A DNA stretch of 64,000 nucleotides from Seriola aureovittata (taxonomy: Eukaryota; Chordata; Actinopteri; Carangiformes; Carangidae), in assembly GCF_021018895.1 (NCBI RefSeq), contig NC_079383.1, positions 21,677,853 through 21,741,852 of the forward strand. Reading direction: 5' to 3'. Shown one piece after another: positions 49,001-62,863 of this stretch (position 1 is its first letter; each line of letters begins with the position of its first letter). Below the pieces are notes generated by a model. The model was not told the DNA's origin and made no database searches. It worked only from the letters and a program-made list of their open reading frames with translations. Made by a program: the position numbers and the translations under genes.

Positions 49001-52000
49001 ACACAAGAGTGTGAGATGTTTGGTTTCCTTTATTTCTTTTCATCCTGTGCATGCAGTACGACTTCATGGTGCTAAAACCTGGTGGATTGTGCAGGATCAG
49101 TCACCCCGCGACCTGTCGACAGGTGAGGTGAAGAAAGAGAGCGGAGCAGGTGCTGTTGCTGTACAAGGAGAGGACATTTATTGTACAATTTCCAATATCA
49201 CAGATGTGTGTTACCAGATTGAGGTTGTCTTTTGACTGATTCCAGTGATTCAGACGAGGTGAAAACATACACTCACATGCATGTCACACACCTGTGCGCA
49301 CACCTGCTCGCCTACACACTCAAACACACACACACACACACGCACGCACGCACGCGCTCACGGGCTGACAGCCGCACATACGTTCACAGTCTTGATACGT
49401 ACAAAAATTGAAATACAAATACAAATAATACCACAATAAAAACATTGTATTTTTTTTTTTAGAAATCCTTATAGCTATGTTCTCTATTCTGTAGAAAGAC
49501 AACTAAGCTTTAATAAGTGAACTTTATTTTTTTGTCTTTCTCTAAAATGATCAGTAAGATATCATCATAACGAAAATTCTTACAGTATATATATCTTCTT
49601 TCTATCTATGGTTTCTCAGACTGACCCCGCCTCCTGACCTTTATTCACAGGGTGCCCGTTAACGTTAACATCCTGCACATGTCAAAGGCTTCAGCTGGCC
49701 TTAAAGCGGCGTCGCTTACACCCGTCGCATCCTTAAAGATCAATGAACAAAAAAATCAAGGAAAAGATGAGCCGCTCTCCTCTCCCGTAGCCCCACCGCC
49801 ACCGTTCACCATCTCCGAAAATGGAAAATGGCGTTCAAAGTGAAACTGAGCCCCGTCCTGCTCTGGGCGTGAGCATCAAATAAAATGCCTAAAATATAAA
49901 CTCAATGGTAAACGTGAAGTTTTCCAGTGTTCAATCTTTATCCGACTGTTACTTAGAAGATGTTGAACGATCATTTCAGTGTTGGAGAGTTTGTCTCGCA
50001 CCGTCCGGCGTCTCCAGTCAGACCCGCCCCTGTATTGCCTTAAACTTACAACTCATAACAGGTGACGACAGGTAAAACATGTAAGTCCACCATGCAACAA
50101 TGCACAACTAAATAAACAGTGATGAACTACAGAGAAAAAAAGAGTAAACTCGGAGTTTTAACCAAAAATAAAAGGTGTGTGAAAGTCCTCACTCGGAAAA
50201 ACCTCCCATCAGAGAAACTAGAGAACGGACAGATTTACAGAGGTAAAAAAAAAACAAACAAAAGAGCAAGACTGTTATTTTTTTTCTTCACCTGTTTTGC
50301 AAAGTCTGTCCTTAACATTAAAGTGAGTATTTACACAAGTGCAGTGCACACAGAACAGTAAAAGGTGGAGAGAACGAAGGGCAGCAAAAGTAAAAACTTC
50401 CAGAAGTTTGGCAACTACTCTACGGCCAAGTTCTTCTCGTGAGAAGTGATGTGGAGATTTTGTTATCGTGTTGCTGTTGCAGCAATAATACAATATCTAC
50501 AACCTGCCTCCTTCCCCTCCCACGAACACACCAGGACGCCGCAGCCACAGCAGATCAATCCGACCCAGCGTCTCATTTCCCCCCGTGACACTAACTGCCT
50601 GTTTGCAGTATTTTTCTCTGCTAATGGGGACGAGACACAGAAGGTGTTTGAGCAGCAGCAGCGCTCGAGACGAGTGTTCACACTGTGAGCGGCACCGTCA
50701 TCAAGTCACGGCAGCTCGACCGTTTCCCACAGAGAGAGAGAGAGAGAGAGAGAGAGACACTTTTCAAGGTCAGCGCATCTCTGCCGCCTCAGGTGTGTTT
50801 ATTTTGCATCGTGACAAAAACATCTGACAGAGCAGAAAAAGCTCGTCTTTAAGTTTAGGAAACACCCGCTGAGATTCAGCCGACCGGTCGTCACCGCGAG
50901 AGAAGGTTTCGATTCAGCATTTGGCTCCGGGCTCAGAGAGGTTAGAGGCTGGTTCAGACACTGAGTGAGTCTGGAGTCACTTCTGGTGCAGATCTCTGCC
51001 CCCGACCGGGAAAGTCTCTCCTTAAGGTGCCGACACGCTGTGCAATAAGTCAAGATAACTGCATGTCACACTGTGCGAGATGAGTCTAATTAAGTCCCAG
51101 GTCGTCAACTCACGTCGTTCCTTTAAGAAGCGGTAAAACACAAAGTGGTCGCGGTGATGCAACTGACCGCTCATCAATACCTTCTCATGCTCCACCAGAT
51201 CGCCCGTGTTGTCTTTGTGATTTCAATCCCTCAGATGATTTTGATCACAAATACGTGATGGGTATCGTTAACATTTTAACGGAACTACTACTTTTATCGA
51301 AAGCGCTCGATTAACATTAGAAGAGACAAACGGAGTTGGTGAGATAAAATGTGCGAGAGAACTTTTCTGTCGCAACAATGAACAGGAAGTTTATTTTCTT
51401 TATTTCTCAAGTACCGAAAGCAGAACCGAGCTCAACGATACTCCGGCCTCCAGCCCCGGGGCTCGTTCAATACCCTAGTGATCGGTAGATGCTATCACCT
51501 TACAAGCGATCACCTGCGGTTAATACTCTGCGTAGTTAAGTCCCGCCTCCCACCGAAACAAAAAATGTCGGCCATGTGGAAACATAACGTACGATATCTG
51601 CAATGCGTGTCAGAGAAGATCGGTATCAGTATCGGTATCGCGGCATCCCTACATTCCATGTGTCGATTGGTTGCTCGGTAAACGTGGCTCATAGCAGCGG
51701 CGGTCAGACATCTTGAAGCCAGACCTTCGGCCGAGTCAGCTGACGGCGGGCGTGTCTCACAGTGAGATCCAGAACCAGAGATTTCACCACGTCTCGTCAA
51801 AGATTTCGTTAAAAGATTGTCGACTTTAGTCTGAGAGAAGCCCAGAATCACACAGTGTAAAATCCACAATTATCATCAAACACACTAAACTGTGCATCGC
51901 AGCCAACGTCTGGTCAGCAGCTGCTTCCTGATCAGTCTCCACCGCACAGTTCAACAGCTGCTTAGAGTTTACTGATTGATCCACGACGAAGACGAGGCCA

Positions 52001-52688
52001 AATCGGAGGGAAATACTTGAACTGGCTCAGTGTGGAGTTACTCTGTCTTTTACTTTGAGGGATGAAGTTTAAAACTGTCTCAGAAACAGCCGCAGCCTCA
52101 GGAGTTTTCCTCCTCTATTGACGCTACCTGGAAGTGTTTACTCGCCATAGCGACAAAGCGCAGTGAGAGATGTCTGATTCGCGTCGCCTCCAACACGCGG
52201 AGCAACGAATCTCCCGACGCACTCGCAGTGTGAACACCCTGTAAGAAAATCGCTGATGTGCTACACAAAGAGCTTCTCCACAGCGCCCCCCCTCCCCCCT
52301 GCAGTCACACGGGAAAGTCAAAGGCTACCCGGTGTGATGTCACAGCCTTTAAAGTGTCAAGAACGACCGTCGTCCCGATCGAAGAGTCCACAGGGAAGGT
52401 GAAGGCGTCGTCCACTGACAGTGACGCCATCTACGAGGCCTGCAGCGCCCCCTACAGCTGGAGGGTATCTGTATGTGAATGGGGGGGTGGGGGGGACGCT
52501 CCTGTGGTTTAACTCCTCCAATTGTCTTTTCAGCAGCTCATTGTTTATCCTCCAATGAACACACACACGCAGATATATATATACACACACACACACACGA
52601 CTCGTCCTCCTGTCGTCCCTCGTCTCCCGGCGGCGGGTTCAGATGTTCAGTGAAGAAGAGGAGGGTTGTCGGCCGAAGGGGGGAGGGG
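49001..52688 (-). other. tnik: Probable tnik 3' UTR
   Basis: No gene is seen downstream of the tnik stop. Several AATAAA complements occur (for example 49523-49528), so the 3' UTR could be 3 kb or more, but its end cannot be fixed. A GA tract lies at 50731-50757, and a decayed DNA-transposon-like fragment (GATCGGTATCAGTATCGGTA) at about 51615-51655. Confidence 0.4.
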
Positions 52689-53084
52689 TTACCAGTTCAT
52701 CATGGAGCTTCTGTTGAGGGTCATGAAGAAGACTTGGCTGCTGCCGCCTGAACGCACCGAGGCAAAGAAAACCTGCAGGAAGGAGACGAGGGTTAGAGGA
52801 CGGCGTCAGAGATAGAAGAACTGGAATGTAAGATGCTTCATGGACATTAACTGACACAATAAAGGATAAAGAAAAGATATTCATGACTTCGAGGAGGCGG
52901 AGCTGTGCAGGTGACTCGGACTCACCTTGTCGTTCCTCTCCGACAGGAACTTCAGTCGCTGAGCTCGCTTGTGCATGAAAACTCCGTCGAGGTGTCCCGT
53001 TTCCACGGAGCGGATCTCAATGGCCTTCTCTCCCCAGCCCATGATCTGGTTGGAGTGGATGTAAGCTGCAGGGGCAGGAGAGGG

Positions 53085-53156
<72 letters not shown>

Positions 53157-54863
53157 GAGGGGGGAGGGATTGGACAGGAGAAGACTCAGCACCTGTCTCA
53201 CACCCAAGCCAGTCACACCTCGAGGCCTCCTCCGCCTCGACCTCCGGGAGGAAATTATTGCAGCAGTTTCTGAGCGAGGAGAACGATCACGACCTCTGAG
53301 CTCCTCGTGAGAAGAAGTCTGGTGTTGGGGGAAGGTGCTGTCAAAGCAACAGGTAACGCAGGACAACACACGAGGCCGCTCACTGGGTCTCCATTGATTT
53401 TGGTGGTTTGGTATCAGTATTTGATTTTAATTGTTTATGCGAGCGACTCAGACTGAGGCTGGTGGTCTGAACTTTACAGGTGAGCTGCAGCATGACAAGA
53501 GTTTGTTTCACAATAAAATCCTTCCAGAGGTTCATTAATGGAAGACTTTTAATCTGAAGCATCAGCAGCTGAACAGATCAGAGAGCAGTGAGGCTGCTAC
53601 CTGATGAAAATAAGACCAAGGGCAGGGCTTACCTACTCTTAGGTCCTTTCTCTCTCATGGACAAGTACGACATGGACTGTAAATAACGAGCCAATCAGTT
53701 TAATGATAGTCGAAGGAGGAGGACATCACTGTTCGGCACTCTGATCACACCTTGCTGAAATGTGCAACGTCAAAACCAGCAGAAATGCATCAACAGAGAG
53801 GAAATCTGACGACGTACACCTTCCTCTCTTGCGCTGATAAAGTCCAGTAGAAGGTCTTTGACTTAATATATTAACTTAATCAGGTTTTGAAGGGTTGTAG
53901 AGAACAGTATCTACACTAGGAAACACTTGACACTTGTGAATGCAGCACAGATTTGCTCATTGAGGATAGATTATGAACTCCAGGGATTATTAAAGCATCA
54001 GTTTCTGGCCTGTTCAGTGACGGCCTCCTCCTCCTCCTCCTCCTCTTCCTCCTCCTCCTGGTTGCTCTGGGTGAGCGTGACTTCAGGTGCTTCTGCCCTG
54101 GTTGACCCTGCTCGCATAATTATTTTTCTGTTTTTACTTTTGTGGAGAAAAAGCAGCTCCCACCTGCCGAGGACGGGGATCAACCAGCAGCGTGTTTGCA
54201 GAATATGTGCGATGCAGGTTTTTTTTTCTTTGGGGGGGTGGGGGTGGGGGGGCTGAGGCCGGGCTTGGCTGTGAGAAACTCTGGTCTGACAGTAAAATAC
54301 AAACAGACATGTTAACAGGAGATGATGTCCACACGCGAAAACACAACACATAAGCACCGGTGCTCGAGGACAGAGACACAGTCAGTCAATCATACAAGTT
54401 TAATCAATCAGGATATTGTACACTGACACCTGAGAATCAGAGAGTGAGGGCCGAATGGAAAAACATAGAGGCTTTGACTGACTCGGATCATAAGATCCAA
54501 GATCCATCCTTGATGTGCTCGGCTCTGCTCGACTCAGCCGTGTCCCGTTTCCTCTCGGCGAGCTCTGACTGAGTGCACTGATGAATAATAGATCGATTCA
54601 GATGCACGGCGCTCCGCTGTGATCTAACGCAGAGCTTTCATCTCACTTTCAGGCTTGCTGACAAACACTTTGTTTGGTTTGAGTTATTTTCGAGCTCTCA
54701 CGCAATCAAGGATGAAAGTAAGAATGGATGAGAAAATCCCTTTAGAAATATTTCACAGTTAACACTCGCACAGAACAAGAGGACAGGAACTCAACACCAA
54801 CAACACACGAGCATTTCCCCCAACGCTTAGAAAAGTGTGTGAAGAAGAAGGAAAGTGTCCACA

Positions 54864-54901
<38 letters not shown>

Positions 54902-57900
54902 AGAGAGAGAGGTAATGCTCTGTGGGACGTGTTGTTGTCAACTCATGCATTAGATGAATGTTCAACACTTGACGTTAAAGGGATACGCTGAGTTTTTGGG
55001 TCGTCACACCTTTGTTCAACTTATCAGTGAAGTGATGAGAATATCGACAGTGAAGCTCTTCGTGTGCGTCCGGTGGATCGTTGTCGTCTAGTGCTGCTAC
55101 GTTAGCGAACGGAGGCTGCCAGGAGGGGGCGTCACCAGGAGGGGGCGTCACCAGGAGGATGTCACGCCGCTTTCACCGCCACTAGTGCAGCAACAAAGGT
55201 GTGATCCCTCACTGGCCCCTCCCCCCCTCCAGGTGTGTTTTCCACCACATGGTACCGACTCGAATCTACTTCTTCTTTTTACTCAATTGATGCGCTGTCG
55301 TTACTATAGCGACGACAACGCAAACACGCACATGAACAGTGGAGGATACCGAACAGAGAAACGTCCGCTCCTCCTCAGGTGACGACAGCTGTTTTTAAAA
55401 AAAAAAAAAATGGCGGGTTCGTTGAGAGCGTTCTGACGCCTCGTGGCGATTCTCTCCGACCAACCAGTCGTCTGAGGTGTTTTCACGTCACCTTTGGGTG
55501 TCGCCTCAGCTCACCTGGAACCTCAGGACGTGATAGTAGCATCCGCAACTTTTGCCCGATAGAAAAACCAATCAAGGCGAGTAGAGGCGAAGGGAGTCGG
55601 TACCATGCAGCGGAAAAGGGCTGATTGTTCAAAGTATTGATTGTTGGCTCCTTCATTGATTATTTTGTCAATCAGCTGATGTAGAGCATCATAATTAACC
55701 TCAGATAGTTTTCAGCTACACGGCTCATTTATATAGATATTTATACATATACATATTATTTCTTATTATTAAGTTTATGTATAAATATTATGATATAAAA
55801 TCGTACTATATTATACGATATGATACATAATTCATATTTTCAGCCACTTCCACTGATCTTTGTCTGAAAGTGTTCAGGTGATGGATGAAGGGATTAATCA
55901 GTGGCGTGTGGAAGACTTTGGCGTCTACACTGTGCGTTCTCATCATTTATAATGAAGTTGAGCAGTCGGTTACTGAATTCCCCAAAAACCTGTTGTATTC
56001 CTTTAAGCAGTCATGGAAACAGGTGAGTCTAAGTCTCTCTTCTTGTTACAGGTGTGACTGAAAGGAAAAGGCAGGAGGAGAGAGAGGAGTGTTGCTTTGA
56101 ACGGAGGAGGGGTGTGGTAGATAGTGAGGGTGAAAAGATGATCTGCTGAGACCGCCTACAGAGGTCAGAGGTCAGGGGTCAGGGAGAAGCGAGCTGATTG
56201 GTTGACGTACCGACGGAGGTGGGCATCTCGCCCCACTGCAGCACCACGTCTTTGGTGATGCGTCCGTAGGTGTTGACGTAGACGCCCTCGTCCTCGTAGC
56301 ACAGCAGCATCTCCATGCCATCCGTCTTGGGCAGAACCACGATGGCGTGCGGGGTCACCTGACCCTGAATCTGCCGGGGCGACACACGGGAGGGGGGGTG
56401 TTGGAGGGGGGTGGGGGCGGGGGGGTTAGGAGCTGCCGCGAGCCCACAGGGGCTCTGGACCCCCCCTTAACCCCTCCTTCCCCACCCTGAGAGACAAGAA
56501 ACTGCTGCAACAATAGAGTCTCCCGCTCCTCAGCCACGCAATCGCCATGGAAACAGACATGAGCACAGCGTGATTCATGACTGCCAAAAGCAATGTGAGG
56601 CGGTTGCTGTGGTTACCGTCTCCTTCCCCCCGTCCATCTCTGACTGTAACCAGACCAGGGTTAGAGGAGGACACGGACTCACCCACTCCATCACTCATTC
56701 ACTCTCTCTCTCTCTCTCTCTCTCACTCATCCTTTCATCATTCACTCACTCATGGCGGTGGTGGCAGCATGTAGCATTACTTTATATAACGTTATACTTT
56801 AATACAATAAATACTTCATACAAAAGAAAAATAAATAACTACATATACAAACATGTAGGAAACTCTTCTAGCTCCATGTTGTAGTAAAATCTACCTCTAC
56901 TTCTCTGGAGGTGTGGAGAAAGCCCCTCCCTCACCCTCCTCTGCAGCGCCGTTGGTTTTGATGCTCCAGGTCTTATGGGCACAAACAAACCCCCCCCCCC
57001 CCCTGGGCTGTTTGATTGGACAAAGGACCCTTATTACCTGGAGCCTTTGAATGTTTACTTTGGGTATTAGATTTCAAAATTCACCCGAGACCTCAGGACT
57101 CCAGACTAGTCGTCTTATTCCCTCATATGTTTGAACAGAGACACTTGAGCTCTTGTTTCTTAGAGACTTTAAATGGTTCCTCTGGACTTCAGAATTCACT
57201 GAACCCACTGAGTTACCTGAAGATCGAACCCACAACCTCACGCGTCTCGTCAAACGGCTCGGGCCGTTAAGAGGACCACACTTCAGTTTTCAAGTCTCAG
57301 GTTCAATCCTCAGGTAAAACAAACACTAGTGCACAACGAGCATCTGTTTACAGCTTGCTCAGGGCGTTGGAAGAGTGCTTGTAATAAAGCCGAGAAGACT
57401 CTGACCCAATCTCAGGGTGTGGTTGAGGTTTGGGTTCAATCCTTGGTGAATTTTACAGTCGAAGACCCCGACTCTAAGAAATGGAGGTCAAGTGTCTCCG
57501 ATCTAATAAGCCAGCGTGTTAAAGGACTGTAAAGCGCCAGTGGTGCAGCGAACAGTTCAGAACCGGCTTCTTTTTGGTGCCTGGAGCTTCAGAACCACAG
57601 CTGCCGTGACTAGAGATAGCGGTCCAGTCTGACGGTGAACTGTCGGTAAGGTGGGGGATGAACGTGTGCGAGGTACAGACTCTTACATGTGAGGGGATGT
57701 AGATGTCGTAAGGGTTGCCCGAGTCCACGTCGATGACGTGGAAGCCCACGCTGGAGCCGTAGATGACTTTTAACCTCTGCCCCTCCTCCACGGTCAGGTC
57801 GACCAGCAGGGGGCGATGCTGCAGGTCAGTGAACGACTGACGGACAGAGAGAAAGAGAACGAGGGATTCATTAAACAACCGAGCGACAGGAAATGACTCC

Positions 57901-60900
57901 TGCACTTTGTTTCTTTGCTTGTTAGTTTATTGGTTGGTCGGCTGATTTGTGCAGTCATTGATTTATTGATTTTCTATGTTTTTCAACATCATGTCGCTCG
58001 GCTTCTTCCGTCGTGTTAGCTCACATGATCTCAAGCACAACTTTTACCGCACTCCAACACCTCGAGCGCATCGTGACGCGTCTCACCTTGAAGGCCATAA
58101 ACTTGTGGTAAGGTTTAGGCGCCCAGGCGTAGATCTCCACGGAGTTCTTCAGAGCAATCACCAAGAATTTAATCCTCTCGTACTTCACTGCGGGACGGAG
58201 CAGAACAAAGTAAAAAAAAACAAACAAACAATCAGACGTTTGTGTGTTTACGCTGCAGCCTGGTTGCTTTGGAAACACTTGTGATTAGCATATTAGCTGA
58301 GAGTCGATTTGAAGGAACTTGAAGCTTAATAATTAATTCAAACCTGAATGAAAACAAAGTGTTTGGTTAACGCGAGTCCCCACAGTGTGGCGTGTTATCA
58401 GGTCCACGTCCTCACGACACACACCAACGAGGTTTTCTTACCGACTTTGTAGTGAACGCAGCCCTCCAGTTCTCCGACAGTGATCCAGCCCTGTTTCTTT
58501 TCCACTTCGGGGTCGTTGTGTAATATCCTGTTCCTGAGCCAGGACAGGTAGTAAACACGCAGCTTGTTCTTCTTCCCTGGTTTGGAAAAAGGAAAACAAA
58601 ACTATTCTGAGAAATTATACTCACCTTACATGTACGATTTATTTTGAGGTTTTTTTACGTTTCACACTTTCTTCCAATGAGACTTATTATTGCATCAGTG
58701 CAAAGAGCCTCATTTCTAAGCCATCAAAGGCGGATCTGATCAGACGACTGCACACAAACAGAAAAGGGAAAATATAGAAACATCTCGGTCGTGTTCAGCG
58801 CCTTGTTTTGTTTTTCTATTTGTAATCCAAACCAGTGGGAAGCTTGGAAGTTAGAGAGACAACTGTGACCGAGGGGGGAAACAGGAAACACCGAGGACAA
58901 AAACAATGACAAAGACTCGAACGAGAGATCAACAAAAACAGCTCGGGAAAACTGAGGGTTTAGATTTAGGGGCTGAACAAAAAGGCAAGGAGCCAGAAAA
59001 ATACAGAAGATGGTTTTGCAGTCTGCAGTTCAACCTGCAGGTCAGAGCACAGGGAGGGGGATTAAAAAATCTTCTTTGTATAACAGAACAATATAAGCTC
59101 AAATATCGCCTTACGAGCTTTTTGGAGCATTCAGACACATCTCACAGTCTCCTCAAGTGAATACTGAGGGCTGTGTTATTCTAGGAAGGAACTAATGTTA
59201 GGAAAGACCACACTGGAAGATCTGACAAAAAAACAAACCTGCCGCCATGGAGAAGACGGAGACCTGGGATCGTTAAAATACGGGGATAAAGGTGGATGTT
59301 CTCATATAATTTCTATCTTGTAGACATTCACTCGTTTGTTGAGAAAAATCGCAGAGAGAGAAGGTCAATCCTCCGGCTGCAGACCAAACATGGCGTGAAG
59401 AGGGAGTTAATGTCGGATTCAGAAAGTTATAAAACATTGTTGGATTCCTCTAATCTGACGGCGGAGAGTCGTTAAGAAAGACGGGGTGAGATGTTTCTGA
59501 TGGAGTGAACTGACGCTTTCATATTGTTTGTAAAAGGTCAGGAACAAACTTCTGCAGGAAACGAATCCTCATCAGCGACGTGACAAAACCTAAAGGGACG
59601 TTTTTGGATGACGATACCTGGCAGTTGAATCCGTTCGTCTAACAGTTGAGGCTGCAGGATTTTAAAAAAGAGCCACACCAACCTGAGATGGTGACGAGGA
59701 CGTTGAGTCCCTCCAGGACGTCCATCTGCTGGAAGCGCCGTCGGTTGATCAGGTTGTAAACTTTGCCCTGCCCGCTCCGATCCAGCAGCATCAGGCCGTT
59801 CTCCGTCCCCACCAGCAGGTTCACTCCTGCAGAAAAACACACAGAAGTCCGGTCTTCACTTCCTGTCTGTTTGCACACGACTAATATTATTGCGGTGAAG
59901 CAGTTTTTCTCGCGACTGTCTCACCCCACAGCGCCGCACACAGGATCTCGGAGTTGAAGCGTTTCTTGTACTTGCGGATCTCGGGCGTGTCGCTGTGCGG
60001 TCTGATGTTGGTGGGGTTGACGTTGACCACGGAGATCTTTCTGGCCTCGTTGAGCCTCGCCTGCTCCTGCTCCTGCTTCAGCAGCTCGTCGGCAAACAGC
60101 GCTGCAGCGACACGATATGACACACCGCTGCATGATCTGACCATCACACGTTCTTTATTAAGGTTGATCTCCTTTCTAACCGTGGCGTCTGAATGACCCA
60201 CAACCTCAAAGACATGACTGTTATAGAGTGAAACTAGAAATAAAAACATCGAGTCTCTCAGTGTAGATATTTGAAGAAGTTAAAGCGAACATTTTTAACA
60301 TTAACTACACTTTCTCTTTATTTTCCAACTTGTCGAATGATGTTTTCAGAGTGCAGACCAACAACTGTGATACTGTGATAAATAATTCTGTGGTTTGAAT
60401 TAAAGATAAGAAGATGTTTTAAAAACACACCAGTGTTTGTGATCTATCGTGACTTTGAAAACTTTGTGAAAAGGAACAAAGATACATAAAAAAAGTTGAT
60501 AATTGCATCATCATTAACAAGAACACATTAACTTTTGGTTGGAGAAGCAGCTTTTGTTATTTACTCACTTTTCAATTAGTTCTTGTTTTTATTTTTGAGT
60601 TGTTGTTTTCTTTCTTTACATTAAATGTGTTGAGTTAAATGTTGTTTTTCTTATTTCCCACACTGGTAATTGTCTGACGACTCCTTAGTTTCATCTTGTG
60701 ATGTCCACCTTCAGTCAGGAAACGTACCTGAGGCAGAGCTTTTATCGTCGTCATCAGTCGGGGACGTGCCGTAGACCCTCGGATCGACAAACGGCGTGAA
60801 GGACGCCTTGGAGCCTCCACCGCTCCCCATCGCATACTGCCGATCACAGAAACACAGGTTCAGTCACGTGTTTGTCTCGCTCTCTGTTAGTTTGGGGAAA

Positions 60901-62038
60901 AACTGAATGAAGCAGGTAACTGACAAAATAAAGGAAAGACATGACGTTATTTGTTTCTTTCTTTCTTGTGTTTCAATAATAAAAACGCCTTTAAGCGTCA
61001 TCCCGGATAAATCCACTTCTACCAGGAGCTAAACTTAACCCGCAGTGTTTCCTTTATTTAGTCAGCTACCTGCGTCGTGTGCTGAGGAACAGGGAGGAGG
61101 ATACGTTCTGGATCAGAGGCTGGAGAACCGAGAGAGGAGGGGGAGGGAGAAAGAGAGGGGTCGGACGAGCGGAGCGGGGAGGGAAGAAATCCAGTTTGTT
61201 CCATCTGTGGGGAAAACACTGGAAACCAAAGCGGGGCAGATCTGAACGGGACAGGGCAGGAAATTAAAGGTGCCACATGTTGTCACGTTTGATTTTCATA
61301 CTTAAGAGTCACATTTCCTGTTGATGAGCTGAAACATCTTCATGCTTTATTAACTGTTTGTTTGAGCCTGAATATTTGTGAGGCGGTTTTAAAGCGCTTC
61401 AGAGGGAACCGGCGGACTCTTCAGCAGAGTGTCAAGAGACGGATTAACACACTGTTGGTTCTGGACCGGAACAGAAACACAGAGCAGCAGCAGCTGAAAG
61501 TTGAGACCGCTAAAACGTGGCTCCTGATTTCTAACCCTCGTGTGGTGGCTGCCGGTAGTTTCCCACCCTGACAGAGGACCAAACAACCAGCTGGTGACAG
61601 GTGTGTGGGCAGGTGACGGGGTGAGCGGGGTAACAGGGTGAACGGGTGAACGGGTGACAGGGTGACGGTCTGTCAGGAGCAGGTGTGGGAGGGGGGGTTT
61701 TTTTGGGGGGGGCCGATATTTGGGTGCCGCTCCACCTACTTGGGCCCCAGAGGCGTCGCCAGGGGAGACCAGGGGGGAAGTGCTTTGCTGCACCAAATCG
61801 GGGAGATTGGCGTTGCCAGGGAACAGATTAGCGTTGCCAGGGAAACCGTTGCTGGCGGTAGAGCTCCGCCTCCGTTCCCCATGTTTCTGGAAAAAGAGAA
61901 AGAGGAAGGGGGGGGGGGCTACTGTGCAGCAAGGCTGTGATTGACAGGTCAGCTGGTGGAGGGAGGAAGCTGACCCCTGCTGTGTGCAGGTGTGTTTGTT
62001 TCTGTGTTGAAGGGGGCGGGTGGGTACTCAACCCAGCG

Positions 62039-62121
<83 letters not shown>

Positions 62122-62615
62122 TCCTGGTAGGCCAACAGTGAAGCTCCTTTAAATCAATGTTTCCTGTTGATCTTTCCTCCAAAATGTCCAATATTCAGTA
62201 ACAACAACTTACATTATATATGATAATAATATTAATTATTAATGATTATTCCATTGATCGCTAAGTTGGTAACAGAAAATCGACTAATTGATGAAGTTTG
62301 AGTCGTTTTTTTAAGCAAAAATATAAAAAATGAACCAGTTCCAGCTGCTCACGTTAATATGAACCAGTTTTCTTCATGTTTTATGACACTGAATTAAATG
62401 TTTTTGGGCTTTTGACTTTTCATCACACAAAACAAGAAATCTGAATAAATAACAACTGTGATGAACGTTTCAACTAACATGTTATTAACTAATTGATTAA
62501 TGGAAGAATGGAATACTCACTGTAATACTCATTCAGTATTTTACAGCAAATACAGAATCAATTAGACTAAATAACTGACAATTGTGAATTTCTTACTAAA
62601 TCGACTCTCATCAGT

Positions 62616-62648
<33 letters not shown>

Positions 62649-62770
62649 TCCCAAATAATCAAACGAAGAAAAACTACAACAACCACTGACGTCCAACCAG
62701 ATGCTCAACCAACCAATCACAACCCAGAATCTTATTGTCGCCCAATGTGTTATTCACACGCACGCACGCA

Positions 62771-62863
<93 letters not shown>

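Noticed and set aside
49011..49235. 74-codon plus-strand frame in the spacer downstream of tnik
   Set aside because: No start or splice support and no known domain; it overlaps the likely tnik 3' UTR on the other strand.
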